A stretch of DNA of 64,000 nucleotides from Frankia sp. R82. Its GTDB lineage: Bacteria > Actinomycetota > Actinomycetes > Frankiales > Frankiaceae. The position numbers were made by a program, and so were the translations under genes. This document shows positions 26,131 to 33,765 of this stretch, piece after piece; position 1 is the first letter of the stretch; each line of letters starts with the position of its first letter. The notes beneath the pieces were generated by a model. It ran no database searches and was not told where the DNA came from. It saw only the letters and a program-made list of their open reading frames with translations. The stretch covers positions 1-64,000 of the forward strand of contig NZ_JAMQQG010000047.1 of assembly GCF_023716925.1 (NCBI RefSeq), in the 5' to 3' direction.

Positions 26131-26160
26131 GTTTCGTCCGTGTTTCGTTTGGTGGTATTA
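26131..26160 (-). promoter_or_regulatory. Candidate GlnR-type box upstream of ureA
   Basis: On the minus strand the sequence reads GAAAC-n6-GAAAC (plus-strand GTTTC at 26131-26135 and 26142-26146), with a GTAATAC nearby. GlnR sites in actinobacteria are built from GTnAC and GAAAC half-sites spaced by six bases. The match is partial, because a clean GTnAC partner is missing. Location between divergent urease and importer genes makes nitrogen control plausible. Confidence 0.35.
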
Positions 26161-26215
26161 CCGGGGGGCCTGGTGGACGATGACCGGGGGCCGGCGAGAA
26201 TGGAGTTACTGGCAA

Positions 26216-26243
26216 TTCACACGGACGCGACTCGATCGATACT
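26216..26243 (+). promoter_or_regulatory. Candidate promoter of the NMT1-like ABC importer
   Basis: TTCACA (26216-26221) and GATACT (26238-26243) are 16 bases apart, which would give a start site near 26250 and a leader of about 58 bases before the GTG at 26308. The fit is moderate. Confidence 0.35.
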
Positions 26244-26307
26244 CCTCCTTTCTAGCGTCCGGAGGGCCGCCCGTCGGGTCGGTGAGCCGGACGACGTTGG
26301 GGGTTTG

Positions 26308-27384
26308 GTGCGAACAGGTCTGGATCGGCGGGGTTTTCTCCGTCGGGGTGTGGGCGTGACCGCCGGGGCGACGCTGCTGGGCGTGGGCGGTGGGGGGCTG
26401 CTCGCGGCGTGTGGCAGCGACAGCGACGGCGGTGACACGAGCGCGAGCGCCGGCTCGTTCGGCCTGCTGGCCGTCCGGCTGTCGTGGATCAAGAACGTCG
26501 AGTTCGCCGGCGAGTACATCGCCGACCAGCGCGGCTACTACAAGGCGGCCGGCTTCTCCGGCGTCAACCTGATGGCCGGCGGGGCCTCGGCGACTCCGCA
26601 GGACACCGACGTCGCCACCGGCAAGGCCTTCATCGGCATCTCCTCGCCGGACATCACCGCGAACGCGATCACGCAGGGTGCGCCACTGAAGATCGTCGGG
26701 GCGCAGTACCAGAAGAACCCGTTCGCCATCATGTCGCTGTCGAAGTCGCCCATCACCACCCCGCAGGCGATGATCGGCAAGAAGATCGGTGTGCAGGCCA
26801 CCAACGAGTCCGTGTGGTCGGCCTTCCTCAAGGCGAACAAGCTCGATCCGTCCTCGATCACGAAGGTGCCGGTCGAGTTCGACCCGCTGCCGTTGACCAC
26901 GGGCACGGTCGACGGCTGGTTTTCTTTTGTGACGAACGAACCGAACTCGTTGCGGGTGAAGGGCTATGACGTCACCACGTTCATGCTCGCCGACCACAAC
27001 TATCCGCTGGTATCCGAGACATTCATGGTCAGTAACGAGTCCATCGCCAGGAACCGGGACAAGGTGAAGGCCGCCCTCACCGCGGAGATCCGCGGCTGGA
27101 AGGACGCCACCGCCGACGCGGCGCTCGGCGCGCGGCTCGCCACCACCGTCTACGGCAAGGACCTCGGCCTCGACGAGGCCGAACAGAAGCTCGAGAGCGC
27201 CGACCAGAACAAGCTCATCCGCACCGAGGTCACGACGAAGAACGGCCTGTTCACCGTCACCGACCAGCTGGTCGAGGAGAACATCGCCACCCTGAAGATC
27301 GGTGGCGTCGACATCACCGCGGAGGAACTGTTCGACCTGTCCATCCTCGCCGAGCTGTACAAGGAGAAGCCGGAACTCGTATGA
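26308..27384 (+). CDS. NMT1/THI5-like ABC substrate-binding lipoprotein with Tat signal
   Basis: This gives 358 residues from GTG 26308. The N-terminus has a twin-arginine motif (DRRGFLRRG), a Gly/Ala/Leu-rich hydrophobic core and a lipobox LAAC with Cys35, so it should be exported folded by Tat and lipid-anchored. The mature part carries [27 protein letters not shown], the hallmark of the NMT1/THI5/SsuA-type periplasmic binding fold. Members bind thiamine pyrimidine, sulfonates, nitrate, riboflavin or nucleobase-like compounds. Its place between urease and purine/ureide genes suggests a nitrogenous heterocycle, but that is inference. It is the first gene of a four-gene operon and overlaps the ATPase gene by four bases. 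Confidence 0.87.
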   Translation: MRTGLDRRGFLRRGVGVTAGATLLGVGGGGLLAACGSDSDGGDTSASAGSFGLLAVRLSWIKNVEFAGEYIADQRGYYKAAGFSGVNLMAGGASATPQDTDVATGKAFIGISSPDITANAITQGAPLKIVGAQYQKNPFAIMSLSKSPITTPQAMIGKKIGVQATNESVWSAFLKANKLDPSSITKVPVEFDPLPLTTGTVDGWFSFVTNEPNSLRVKGYDVTTFMLADHNYPLVSETFMVSNESIARNRDKVKAALTAEIRGWKDATADAALGARLATTVYGKDLGLDEAEQKLESADQNKLIRTEVTTKNGLFTVTDQLVEENIATLKIGGVDITAEELFDLSILAELYKEKPELV

Positions 27385-28337
27385 GCGCCGCCGCCGCACC
27401 CTCGCCGAAGCCGGTCGACGGACCGCCGGTTCCGCCCGCTCCCGAACCCGGGCCCGGTACCGTCCCCGCGCCCCCGTCCGCGGCCGGATCCGGTTCCGCG
27501 GAACCGTCCGAGGGCGTGGGTGAGCCCGGCGCGGGTTCCGGCGTGCGGGTGGTGGGGCTGCGCAAGGAGTTCCGGCTTGGGCGCCGCGGCGTGCTGGCCC
27601 TGGACGACGTCAACCTCGCCACCGCGCAGGGCTCGTTCCTCACCCTGATCGGCCCGTCCGGCTGCGGGAAGTCGACGGTGCTGCGCATCCTCGCGGACCT
27701 CGAGACGCCCAGCGGCGGCGAGGTGCTCGTGCACGGCGAGCCGCCGGCCACCGCCCGGCGCGGGCACCATCTCGGCATCGCCTTCCAGGACGCGGCGCTG
27801 CTGCCCTGGCGGTCGGTCGAGGCCAACATCCGCCTGCCGCTCGAGGTCGGCGGGGTGAAGGCGGACCGCTCGGTGATCGCGGACCTGATCGAGCTGGTGG
27901 GACTCACCGGGTTCGAGAAGGCCCGCCCGGCCCAGCTGTCCGGCGGGATGCGTCAGCGGGTCGCGATCGCGCGCGCCCTCGTCGTCGAACCGCGGATCCT
28001 GCTGCTCGACGAGCCGTTCGGGGCACTGGACGACATGACCCGCCAGCGGCTGAACTTCGAGCTGCTGCGGATCTGGAGCGCCCGGTCGACGACGACGGTG
28101 CTGGTCACCCACTCCATCCCGGAGGCGGTGATCCTCTCGGACACCGTCGCCGTGATGACGTCGCGGCCGGGCCGGATCGCCGCGCTCGTCGACATCGACC
28201 TGCCCCGCCCGCGCACCCCGCAGATGCTGCGCTCGCCGCGTTTCCACGCCCTGCACGACGAGCTGTCCGCCCTGCTGTTCGCCGGCGGTGACCAGCCGGG
28301 CGCGCTGCTGGCGGACCCGGTCGGCAGCGGCGCATGA
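27381..28337 (+). CDS. ABC importer ATP-binding protein (SsuB/TauB/NitT type)
   Basis: This has 318 residues. A Pro/Ala-rich N-terminal extension of about 55 residues precedes a standard ABC ATPase: Walker [11 protein letters not shown]-loop around [12 protein letters not shown], signature [15 protein letters not shown], Walker [13 protein letters not shown] and the H-loop VTHSIPEA. The sequence [22 protein letters not shown] is characteristic of the ATPases that serve NMT1/SsuA-type binding proteins. The start overlaps the binding-protein stop by four bases (ATGA) and its own stop overlaps the first permease, so the four proteins form one transporter. The N-terminal extension is not part of the fold and may be mis-started. 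Confidence 0.93.
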   Translation: MSAAAAPSPKPVDGPPVPPAPEPGPGTVPAPPSAAGSGSAEPSEGVGEPGAGSGVRVVGLRKEFRLGRRGVLALDDVNLATAQGSFLTLIGPSGCGKSTVLRILADLETPSGGEVLVHGEPPATARRGHHLGIAFQDAALLPWRSVEANIRLPLEVGGVKADRSVIADLIELVGLTGFEKARPAQLSGGMRQRVAIARALVVEPRILLLDEPFGALDDMTRQRLNFELLRIWSARSTTTVLVTHSIPEAVILSDTVAVMTSRPGRIAALVDIDLPRPRTPQMLRSPRFHALHDELSALLFAGGDQPGALLADPVGSGA

Positions 28338-29182
28338 CGACGGTGCAGGACGCCGTGCTCGGCGCCGCCACCGGCACGGCACCGGATGGCGGCGGGCGGG
28401 GTGGCGTGCCCGGCCGCCTCGACCTGCGCTCGTGGGCGACGGCCGCGGCCGGCATGATCGGTCTGCTCGCGCTGTGGTGGCTGCTGGCGGTGACCGTGCT
28501 CGACGACGGCGGCGCGGTGCCCACGCCCTGGCAGGTCGTGCGGGCACTGTGGGACGACCACCGGCTGATGTGGACCTCCGCCCGTTCCACCGGCGGCATC
28601 GCGCTGCAGGGCTGGCTCATCGGCAACGGGCTCGCGATCGGACTCGCCGTGCTGGTGTTCGGCGTGCCGATCGTGGAACGGGTGCTGCTGCAGATCGGGG
28701 TGGCGTCCTACTGCCTGCCGGTCATCGCCATCGGCCCGATTCTGACCACCGTCTTCGACGGGCGTACCCCGCAGATCGCGCTGGCCGGCATCTCGGTGTT
28801 CTTCACCACCCTGGTCGCCACCCTGCTGGGCCTGCGCGCCGCCGACCCGGCCAGCCTCGACCTGGTCCGGGCCAGCGGTGGCGGGACGTGGGCGCAGCTG
28901 CGCCTGGTGCGCCTGCGCTCGGCGCTGCCGAGCACCTTCGCCGGGCTGCAGATCGCCGCGCCCGCCGCGGTGCTCGGCGCCATCATCGGCGAGTTCCTCG
29001 GCGCCGACCGGGGTCTGGGCGTGGCCATGGTCCACTCCCAGCAGGCCCTGGAGGTGCCGCGGACCTGGGCACTGGCTGTCGTCGCCGCCGCGGTCGCGGG
29101 CCTGGGCTACGCGGCCACGTCGCTTGCCGCGCGGCTGCTCACCCCGTGGGCGCCCCGGGGGAACCCGGGCGGTGGGCGGTGA
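28334..29182 (+). CDS. ABC importer permease 1 (SsuC/TauC type)
   Basis: This has 282 residues with about six hydrophobic segments beginning at residue 37. The coupling-loop region [46 protein letters not shown] is the EAA-type motif through which the permease contacts its ATPase. It starts at ATG 28334, overlapping the ATPase gene by four bases, and its TGA overlaps the GTG of the second permease. Two different permeases in one operon imply a heterodimeric channel, less common in this family than homodimers. Confidence 0.92.
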   Translation: MTTVQDAVLGAATGTAPDGGGRGGVPGRLDLRSWATAAAGMIGLLALWWLLAVTVLDDGGAVPTPWQVVRALWDDHRLMWTSARSTGGIALQGWLIGNGLAIGLAVLVFGVPIVERVLLQIGVASYCLPVIAIGPILTTVFDGRTPQIALAGISVFFTTLVATLLGLRAADPASLDLVRASGGGTWAQLRLVRLRSALPSTFAGLQIAAPAAVLGAIIGEFLGADRGLGVAMVHSQQALEVPRTWALAVVAAAVAGLGYAATSLAARLLTPWAPRGNPGGGR

Positions 29183-30000
29183 ACGGCCTGCTCGCCGCCG
29201 CCCTCGTCCGGGTGGGACGTACGGTGCTGGCCGTCGTCGCCTCGGCCGCGGTGATCATCGGACTGTGGTACGCGTTCATCTCCGTGTTCGACCTCGACTC
29301 GCTGGTCGCGAAGGACCCGCAGGCGGTGTGGGAGTACCTGTTCACCGCCCGGCGGGCACCGGCGAGCCGTAAGGTCATCCTGGACGGGCTGTGGCACACC
29401 CTCGGCGACGCCGGACTCGGCTACCTGTTCGGAACGGTGGCGGCGATCGTCGTGGCCGTGACGTTCGTGCTGGCCCGCCCGGTGGAACGGGCGCTGATGC
29501 CGGTCGCGATGATGCTGCGCTCGGTGCCGCTGGTCGCGATGATCCCGCTGCTCACCCTGGTGTTCGGCCGTGGCCCCACGGCCGTCGGGGTGATCGCGGG
29601 GATCATCGTGTTCTTCCCGTCGCTGGTCAACCTGACCTTCGGCCTGCGCTCCGGGCCGCCGGCCGCCGCCGACCTCGTCCGCGCCTACGGCGGCGGTCCG
29701 GCGACGGTGCTGCGCAAGGTGTCACTGCCCAGCGCCCTGCCGGCGTTGTTCGTCTCGGCCCGGATCGCCGTCCCGGGAGCGATCATCGGCGCGCTGCTCG
29801 CCGAATGGCTGGCCACCGGGCAGGGCCTCGGCTACTACATGCAGCGCGCCCAGCAGACCTTCGACTACGGCGGGGTGTGGGCGTCCGTCGTGGTGGTGAC
29901 CGTGGCCAGCGTCGTGCTGTACGCCGTCGTCGGCTTCGTCGAGGCGATCGTCCTCGCCCGGTACGGACCGAACCCCGCCGGGAGCCGCCCCGGACGCTGA
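29179..30000 (+). CDS. ABC importer permease 2 (SsuC/TauC type)
   Basis: I chose GTG 29179, which overlaps the previous stop (GTGA); the frame is open much further upstream but only as a shadow of permease 1. The 273-residue product has about six membrane segments and its own EAA loop (DLVRAYGGGPATVLRKVSLPSALPALFVSARIAVPGAIIGALLAEW). It resembles permease 1 in the loop but is distinct elsewhere, consistent with an old duplication. It closes the four-gene importer operon. Confidence 0.92.
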   Translation: MNGLLAAALVRVGRTVLAVVASAAVIIGLWYAFISVFDLDSLVAKDPQAVWEYLFTARRAPASRKVILDGLWHTLGDAGLGYLFGTVAAIVVAVTFVLARPVERALMPVAMMLRSVPLVAMIPLLTLVFGRGPTAVGVIAGIIVFFPSLVNLTFGLRSGPPAAADLVRAYGGGPATVLRKVSLPSALPALFVSARIAVPGAIIGALLAEWLATGQGLGYYMQRAQQTFDYGGVWASVVVVTVASVVLYAVVGFVEAIVLARYGPNPAGSRPGR

Positions 30001-30049
30001 CCGGCATCCTCCCAGCTTCCCGACCCTTCGATCCCACGCTTCTTCGACC

Positions 30050-30079
30050 CATCCCAACCGTTGTCATCCCAACCGTTGT
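30050..30079 (+). repeat. 15-base direct duplication downstream of the importer operon
   Basis: catcccaaccgttgt occurs twice head to tail in the 133-base gap between the permease gene and the AdeC-like gene. No terminator-like hairpin is evident in the gap. Confidence 0.8.
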
Positions 30080-30133
30080 GGCCCTGATCGTCGCAGCCCC
30101 TGTTGTTGTGGCCCCCGTAGTGAGGGACGGCAT

Positions 30134-31717
30134 GTGAACGTCGTACGCACCAGCCGCGGACCCCGGCTGATGTCGACACCCCCGCACGCCCCGGCACGCA
30201 CCCAGTCACCAACGGTGATGCCGGGGGCCGACCGGGATGATCCCCCCGCCCGACCGGGGGAGCCGCCCGTGCGGTCGGCAGCACCGGCCCTCGGCGTCGA
30301 CCGGCTCGTTCCGTCGGCGGCCCAGGTCGCGCGGCTGCTCCGGGTGGCCGCCGGGGACGAGGACGCCGACCTGGTCGTGCGTGGCGGTCTCGTCGTGGTG
30401 GTGCACGACCAGACCGTCCTCGAACGCGACATCCTCATCGTCGGACGGCACATCGCTGCCGTGACCAGGCCGGGAGCCCTCGGCGGCCGGCGTTCGCTGG
30501 ACGCCGAGGGCCGGTATGTCCTGCCCGCCTACGTCGATGCGGGCCTGCGGATCGAGGACACCCTGCTGCGCCCGGGCGAACTGGCCCGCCTGCTCGTGCC
30601 GCGCGGCACCGGCACCCTGCTCGTCGACCCGACGGCACTGGCCGCCTTCGGCGGGTCGGCCGGCGCCCACTTCGCGACCGGATCGACGACTCCGCTGCGG
30701 ATCCTGGCCCTTCCGGGGGACACGGCCCTTCCGGGGGACACGGCCCGTTCGAGGGACGCAACCGAGGCGGTGGACGCCGAGCCCAGGACGGTCGCCGAGC
30801 TCGCCGCCCGCGGCCATCTCGACCACGAGGTCCACCAGGCCGTCCAACGGGGAACGAATCCCCTGGACGCGATCCGTCGGGTCACCCTGCGCCCCGCCCG
30901 CCAGCATGGGGTGGACCACATCCTCGGCTCGCTTGCCCCGACCCGGCTCGCCGACCTGCAGGTCGTCGCCGACCTGGCCAGTGCCACCCCACCCGACGTC
31001 GTGGTCGTCGGCGGTCGCATCGCCGCCGAGGCCGGCCGCCCCCTGTTCGACAACCTCGACCCCACGCCGGCCTGGGCGATCGGGCGGATCCGGCTGCCGG
31101 AGACCCTGCACGCCGGCTCCTTTCCCTGTCCGGTTCCGGCCTGGCCCGTCGCGGACGGTTCCGCCCGCCTGGGTGCAGTCCTGGAGGGTGCGGCTCTGGG
31201 CGGTGCCGCCGCGGTGAGCATCGAGTCCGGCGGGTCGGGGTCGCTGGCCCGCCATGGGCTGCGGATCGTCCGGCTGGCCCCGACCGCCCGCGGTGGGCGG
31301 CCGGTCGCCGACCCGTCCCGCGACCTGCAGAAGGTCGCCGTCATCGGCGGTCCGGCGGAGGCGATCACGGTGGAGGTGGGCCTGGTCCGCGGCTGTGGGC
31401 TGGTCCGCGGCGCGCTCGGGTTCACCACGGCGCAGGCGCCCGGGCAGGTCATCGTCATCGGGACGAGTGATGACGACATGCTCACCGCGGCGCGGGCCGT
31501 CGAGGGGATGGGCGGTGGCTTCGTCGTGGTCGATCAGGGCTGGGTGCGGGCGGCGTGCCCGCTGCCGCTGCTCGGCCTCATGAGTGACGCACCCTGGGAG
31601 GCGGTGCTCGGCGAACTGGCCGCCGCCGACGCCGCCGCCGCCGACCTGGGCTGCCGCCTGCCGCGACCGCTACGAACCCTGGCCGGCTTCGGCTGCCTGC
31701 TGCACACCCGTCCCTGA
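30134..31717 (+). CDS. Adenine-deaminase-like amidohydrolase lacking metal ligands (probable pseudoenzyme)
   Basis: This 527-residue frame begins at GTG 30134 (AGGGA six bases upstream). Its order of segments matches adenine deaminase (AdeC), which converts adenine to hypoxanthine. The N-terminal strand region is present, and VLPAYVDAGLRIEDTLLRPGEL occupies the place of the usual DAHxHIESS metal site, with both histidines replaced by Gly and Arg. DPTAL replaces DPHEI. About 130 residues of the central barrel appear missing and are bridged by a duplicated LPGDTA segment. The later NPLDAIRRVTLRPARQHG, LGSLAPTRLADLQVV and the C-terminal adenine-deaminase domain (GLVRGALGFTTAQAPGQVIVIGT) are well kept. 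The frame is intact, so it is a gene under some constraint, but catalysis looks impossible. A regulatory or sensing role is speculation. Confidence 0.72.
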   Translation: MNVVRTSRGPRLMSTPPHAPARTQSPTVMPGADRDDPPARPGEPPVRSAAPALGVDRLVPSAAQVARLLRVAAGDEDADLVVRGGLVVVVHDQTVLERDILIVGRHIAAVTRPGALGGRRSLDAEGRYVLPAYVDAGLRIEDTLLRPGELARLLVPRGTGTLLVDPTALAAFGGSAGAHFATGSTTPLRILALPGDTALPGDTARSRDATEAVDAEPRTVAELAARGHLDHEVHQAVQRGTNPLDAIRRVTLRPARQHGVDHILGSLAPTRLADLQVVADLASATPPDVVVVGGRIAAEAGRPLFDNLDPTPAWAIGRIRLPETLHAGSFPCPVPAWPVADGSARLGAVLEGAALGGAAAVSIESGGSGSLARHGLRIVRLAPTARGGRPVADPSRDLQKVAVIGGPAEAITVEVGLVRGCGLVRGALGFTTAQAPGQVIVIGTSDDDMLTAARAVEGMGGGFVVVDQGWVRAACPLPLLGLMSDAPWEAVLGELAAADAAAADLGCRLPRPLRTLAGFGCLLHTRP

Positions 31718-32827
31718 CCGGCCGCCGTCCGGGCGGGCCGGTGCGAGCTGGGCGCGGACGTGGGTGGCGCTGTCGTGCAGGTCGCTGCGCAGCTTCGCGG
31801 TGGGATGCCAGGTGCGTCCCGAGGCGTCGGAGTGGACGGTGACCAGGCCCGCGCACAGCAGGCCGAACAGTTTCGCCCGGGCCCGGCCCCGGTCCGTGGT
31901 GAGCAGTGCCGCCGCGTCCGCGGTGCGTAGCGGGGCCCGGTGCAGCACCGCGGTGAGCAGCTGCAGGTCGGCGCGGTCAAGGGGGTGGCCGAGGCGTTCC
32001 CGGGCGACGACGAACCGGGCGAAGGCCAGGTCCGCTGGCTGCGCGGGCAGCTCGGCGACAACCGACCGCGCGTCCGGGTGGTCGAAGCGGGGGGCGGCGA
32101 GCCCGAGTCGCAGCTGGTCGGCGACGGCACGCCCGATGCCACCACCGGTGCGACCGGCGATTCCAGCGCGCCGGAAGGCATCCACGAGCAGGGCGTTCGG
32201 GGCCTGTGGCACGCCGGTCAGGGCTGCCCCGGGCCGGGCCGTGGCAGCCGGATCCACCGGATTGGTGATCGCGATGCCGCTGTCACCGCACCGGACGTAC
32301 ACCACCCCGGGAACTGCATAGTCCCGATGGATCAGGGCGTTGGTGAGCAGCTCCCGCAATGCCGCTTCGGACCAGTCCGGCACCCCCAACCGGACCAGTT
32401 CGTACCGGATGACCCGGGTGGTGCTGCGGGCCCGGCACCGGGCGAGCAGTTCCTCGGCCAGCCGGAACAGCGGCCAGTGAAAGAAGTCGTTCGCCTCCAC
32501 CACGTCGCCGCGCAGCACCTGTATCGCCGCCTCATGCTGCGGCAGGAACCAGCGGATCGCGTCCGGACGACCGAACAGCAACAGCGCCTCCGGCCGCAGC
32601 TCCGCCGCCGCCGCGGTCTGCGCCGCGGAGCCGCTGCTGGCGGAATCGGTCGGCCGGGGGCGCACCACGCCGAGCGCCTCGGCGATCTCACGGTCCGACA
32701 ACGCGGCCAGCGTGGCATCGGCACGCCGACCCGCGGCGCTGACCAGGCGGCGCAGCCGGGCGAACTCCCGTGGGTCCAGATCCGACCATGTGGCCCCGGC
32801 AATCACCGGTACACCCCAGCCCGCCAT
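31670..32827 (-). CDS. COG2865-type ATP-binding transcriptional regulator (RecG-like, divergent AAA-4 family C-terminal part)
   Basis: I chose ATG 32827 (AGGAGG ten bases upstream), giving 385 residues; the frame opens to 32995 but the extra part is a Pro/Gly-rich repeat. Characteristic segments are AALRELLTNALIHRDY, GIAITNPVDP, then FRRAGIAGRTGGGIGRAV, found in the putative ATP-binding regulators related to RecG and Schlafen-like proteins. The usual N-terminal AlbA_2 nucleic-acid-binding domain is missing or too diverged to see; the N-terminus instead has WSDLDPREFARLRRLV. A winged-helix-like stretch follows at the C-terminus (LQLLTAVLHRAPLRTADAAALL). Its 3' end overlaps the AdeC-like gene by 48 bases. 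A regulatory role in the local nitrogen genes is possible but unproven. Confidence 0.7.
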   Translation of the reverse strand: MAGWGVPVIAGATWSDLDPREFARLRRLVSAAGRRADATLAALSDREIAEALGVVRPRPTDSASSGSAAQTAAAAELRPEALLLFGRPDAIRWFLPQHEAAIQVLRGDVVEANDFFHWPLFRLAEELLARCRARSTTRVIRYELVRLGVPDWSEAALRELLTNALIHRDYAVPGVVYVRCGDSGIAITNPVDPAATARPGAALTGVPQAPNALLVDAFRRAGIAGRTGGGIGRAVADQLRLGLAAPRFDHPDARSVVAELPAQPADLAFARFVVARERLGHPLDRADLQLLTAVLHRAPLRTADAAALLTTDRGRARAKLFGLLCAGLVTVHSDASGRTWHPTAKLRSDLHDSATHVRAQLAPARPDGGRSGTGVQQAAEAGQGS

Positions 32828-33128
32828 GCCGCCCGCGCCTCCTGGCCCCGCGCCTCCTGGTCCCGCCCCACCGATCTCAGGTCGTGGCCGCGGAGATCTC
32901 ATCGTAGGCGTGGTACCAGGCCGTTCGGGGGTGCGATCGTCGACGTGAGGTGTCGGATATCCGCGGTTGCGAACACGCTGCCGCGCGGCCATCAAGGGGA
33001 CTTCTGGTGGACAGATGTCCTAAGCTCGCCCTTCTACGGGTGAGCGAGGGAACAGAGCCATCGAGCAGCACACGGGCGCCGAGGAGCAGGACGACGGCGA
33101 GAACTTCCTCGCGGCCTGGCGGGAACTG
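32828..33128. promoter_or_regulatory. Divergent promoter region between the COG2865 regulator and marR
   Basis: The gap holds Gly/Pro-coding low-complexity DNA near the COG2865 start, and near the marR side an imperfect palindrome ggaca-ga-tgtcc (33009-33020), a reasonable MarR-type operator candidate. A GAGGGA ribosome-binding-site-like motif lies at 33046-33051, eight bases before an in-frame ATC codon (33060) that would start a full-length MarR protein. Confidence 0.45.
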
Positions 33129-33530
33129 GTGCGCGCGGTGCAGCGCGCCCGCGGTCGCGCCACCCAGCGGCAGGACGGCAGTGGTCTGTCGATCGCGCAG
33201 TTCATCATCATGGCACCGCTGCGGGGCGGCTCGCTGACGATGTCGGACCTCGCGATCAGCGCCGGCGTGAGCGGCCCGACGGCCACCCGCGCGGTGACGA
33301 ACCTGGTCCGATCGGGCCTGGTCGAGCGGGTGGCCTCCGAGTATGACCGCCGTCAGGTCGCGGTTCATCTGACCGCGGCGGGCGAGCAGGCACTGGCGGC
33401 CAAGCAGCGCGTGGTGCGCACCTCCGAGGCGCGGTTCATCGCCAGCCTCACCCCCCAGCAGCACCAGGAGGGTGCGGTGCTGCTGGAGCGGATCGCCGAG
33501 CTGCTGGACGAGATCTCCAGCTCCTGGTAG
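33129..33530 (+). CDS. MarR-family transcriptional regulator (start uncertain)
   Basis: From GTG 33129 the product is 133 residues. The winged-helix domain is clear: LSIAQFIIMAPLRGGSLTMSDLAISAGVSGPTATRAVTNLVRSGLVERVAS, then the wing EYDRRQVAVHLTAAG. The part encoded just upstream in the same frame (ENFLAAWRELVRAVQRARG) looks like the first dimerisation helix of MarR proteins, yet no ATG, GTG or TTG precedes it before a stop. Only ATC 33060, eight bases after GAGGGA, could serve. The gene may use a rare ATC start, or carry a sequence error. It ends in S-S-W-stop, and its last 14 bases recur 233 bases downstream. Confidence 0.82.
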   Translation: MRAVQRARGRATQRQDGSGLSIAQFIIMAPLRGGSLTMSDLAISAGVSGPTATRAVTNLVRSGLVERVASEYDRRQVAVHLTAAGEQALAAKQRVVRTSEARFIASLTPQQHQEGAVLLERIAELLDEISSSW

Positions 33531-33765
33531 CTACTGGCTGGCCTCCACTGCCGTCCGTCGGCACTCTCCGGTGCTTCCCGGTCACCATGGCCCCGCGGGG
33601 CTGGTGTCGACGGCCGATCTCGCCGCCGTCACGGGCTGTTGTCGGCTTCGGCGGGCCGGGTGGCTGCCTCCGGCCCCGGAGGATGCGCCCGCGGTCACCC
33701 CAGCACCCCGGCGCCCCGGCCACAACCGGCGACGTTCATGGACGGCGCACTAGCTCCTGGTAGCT
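33519..33765. repeat. Intergenic element copy 2 flanked by a 14-base direct repeat
   Basis: agctcctggtagct occurs exactly at 33519-33532 (spanning the marR stop) and 33752-33765 (inside the 3' end of the Rieske gene). Between them lies the uninterrupted element: block A at 33600-33657 and block B at 33658-33752, matching copy 1. As in copy 1, the element ends in gttcatggacggcgcactag, and its cta (33750-33752) is the TAG stop of the minus-strand gene. The flanking repeat looks like a target duplication caused by insertion. Confidence 0.75.
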
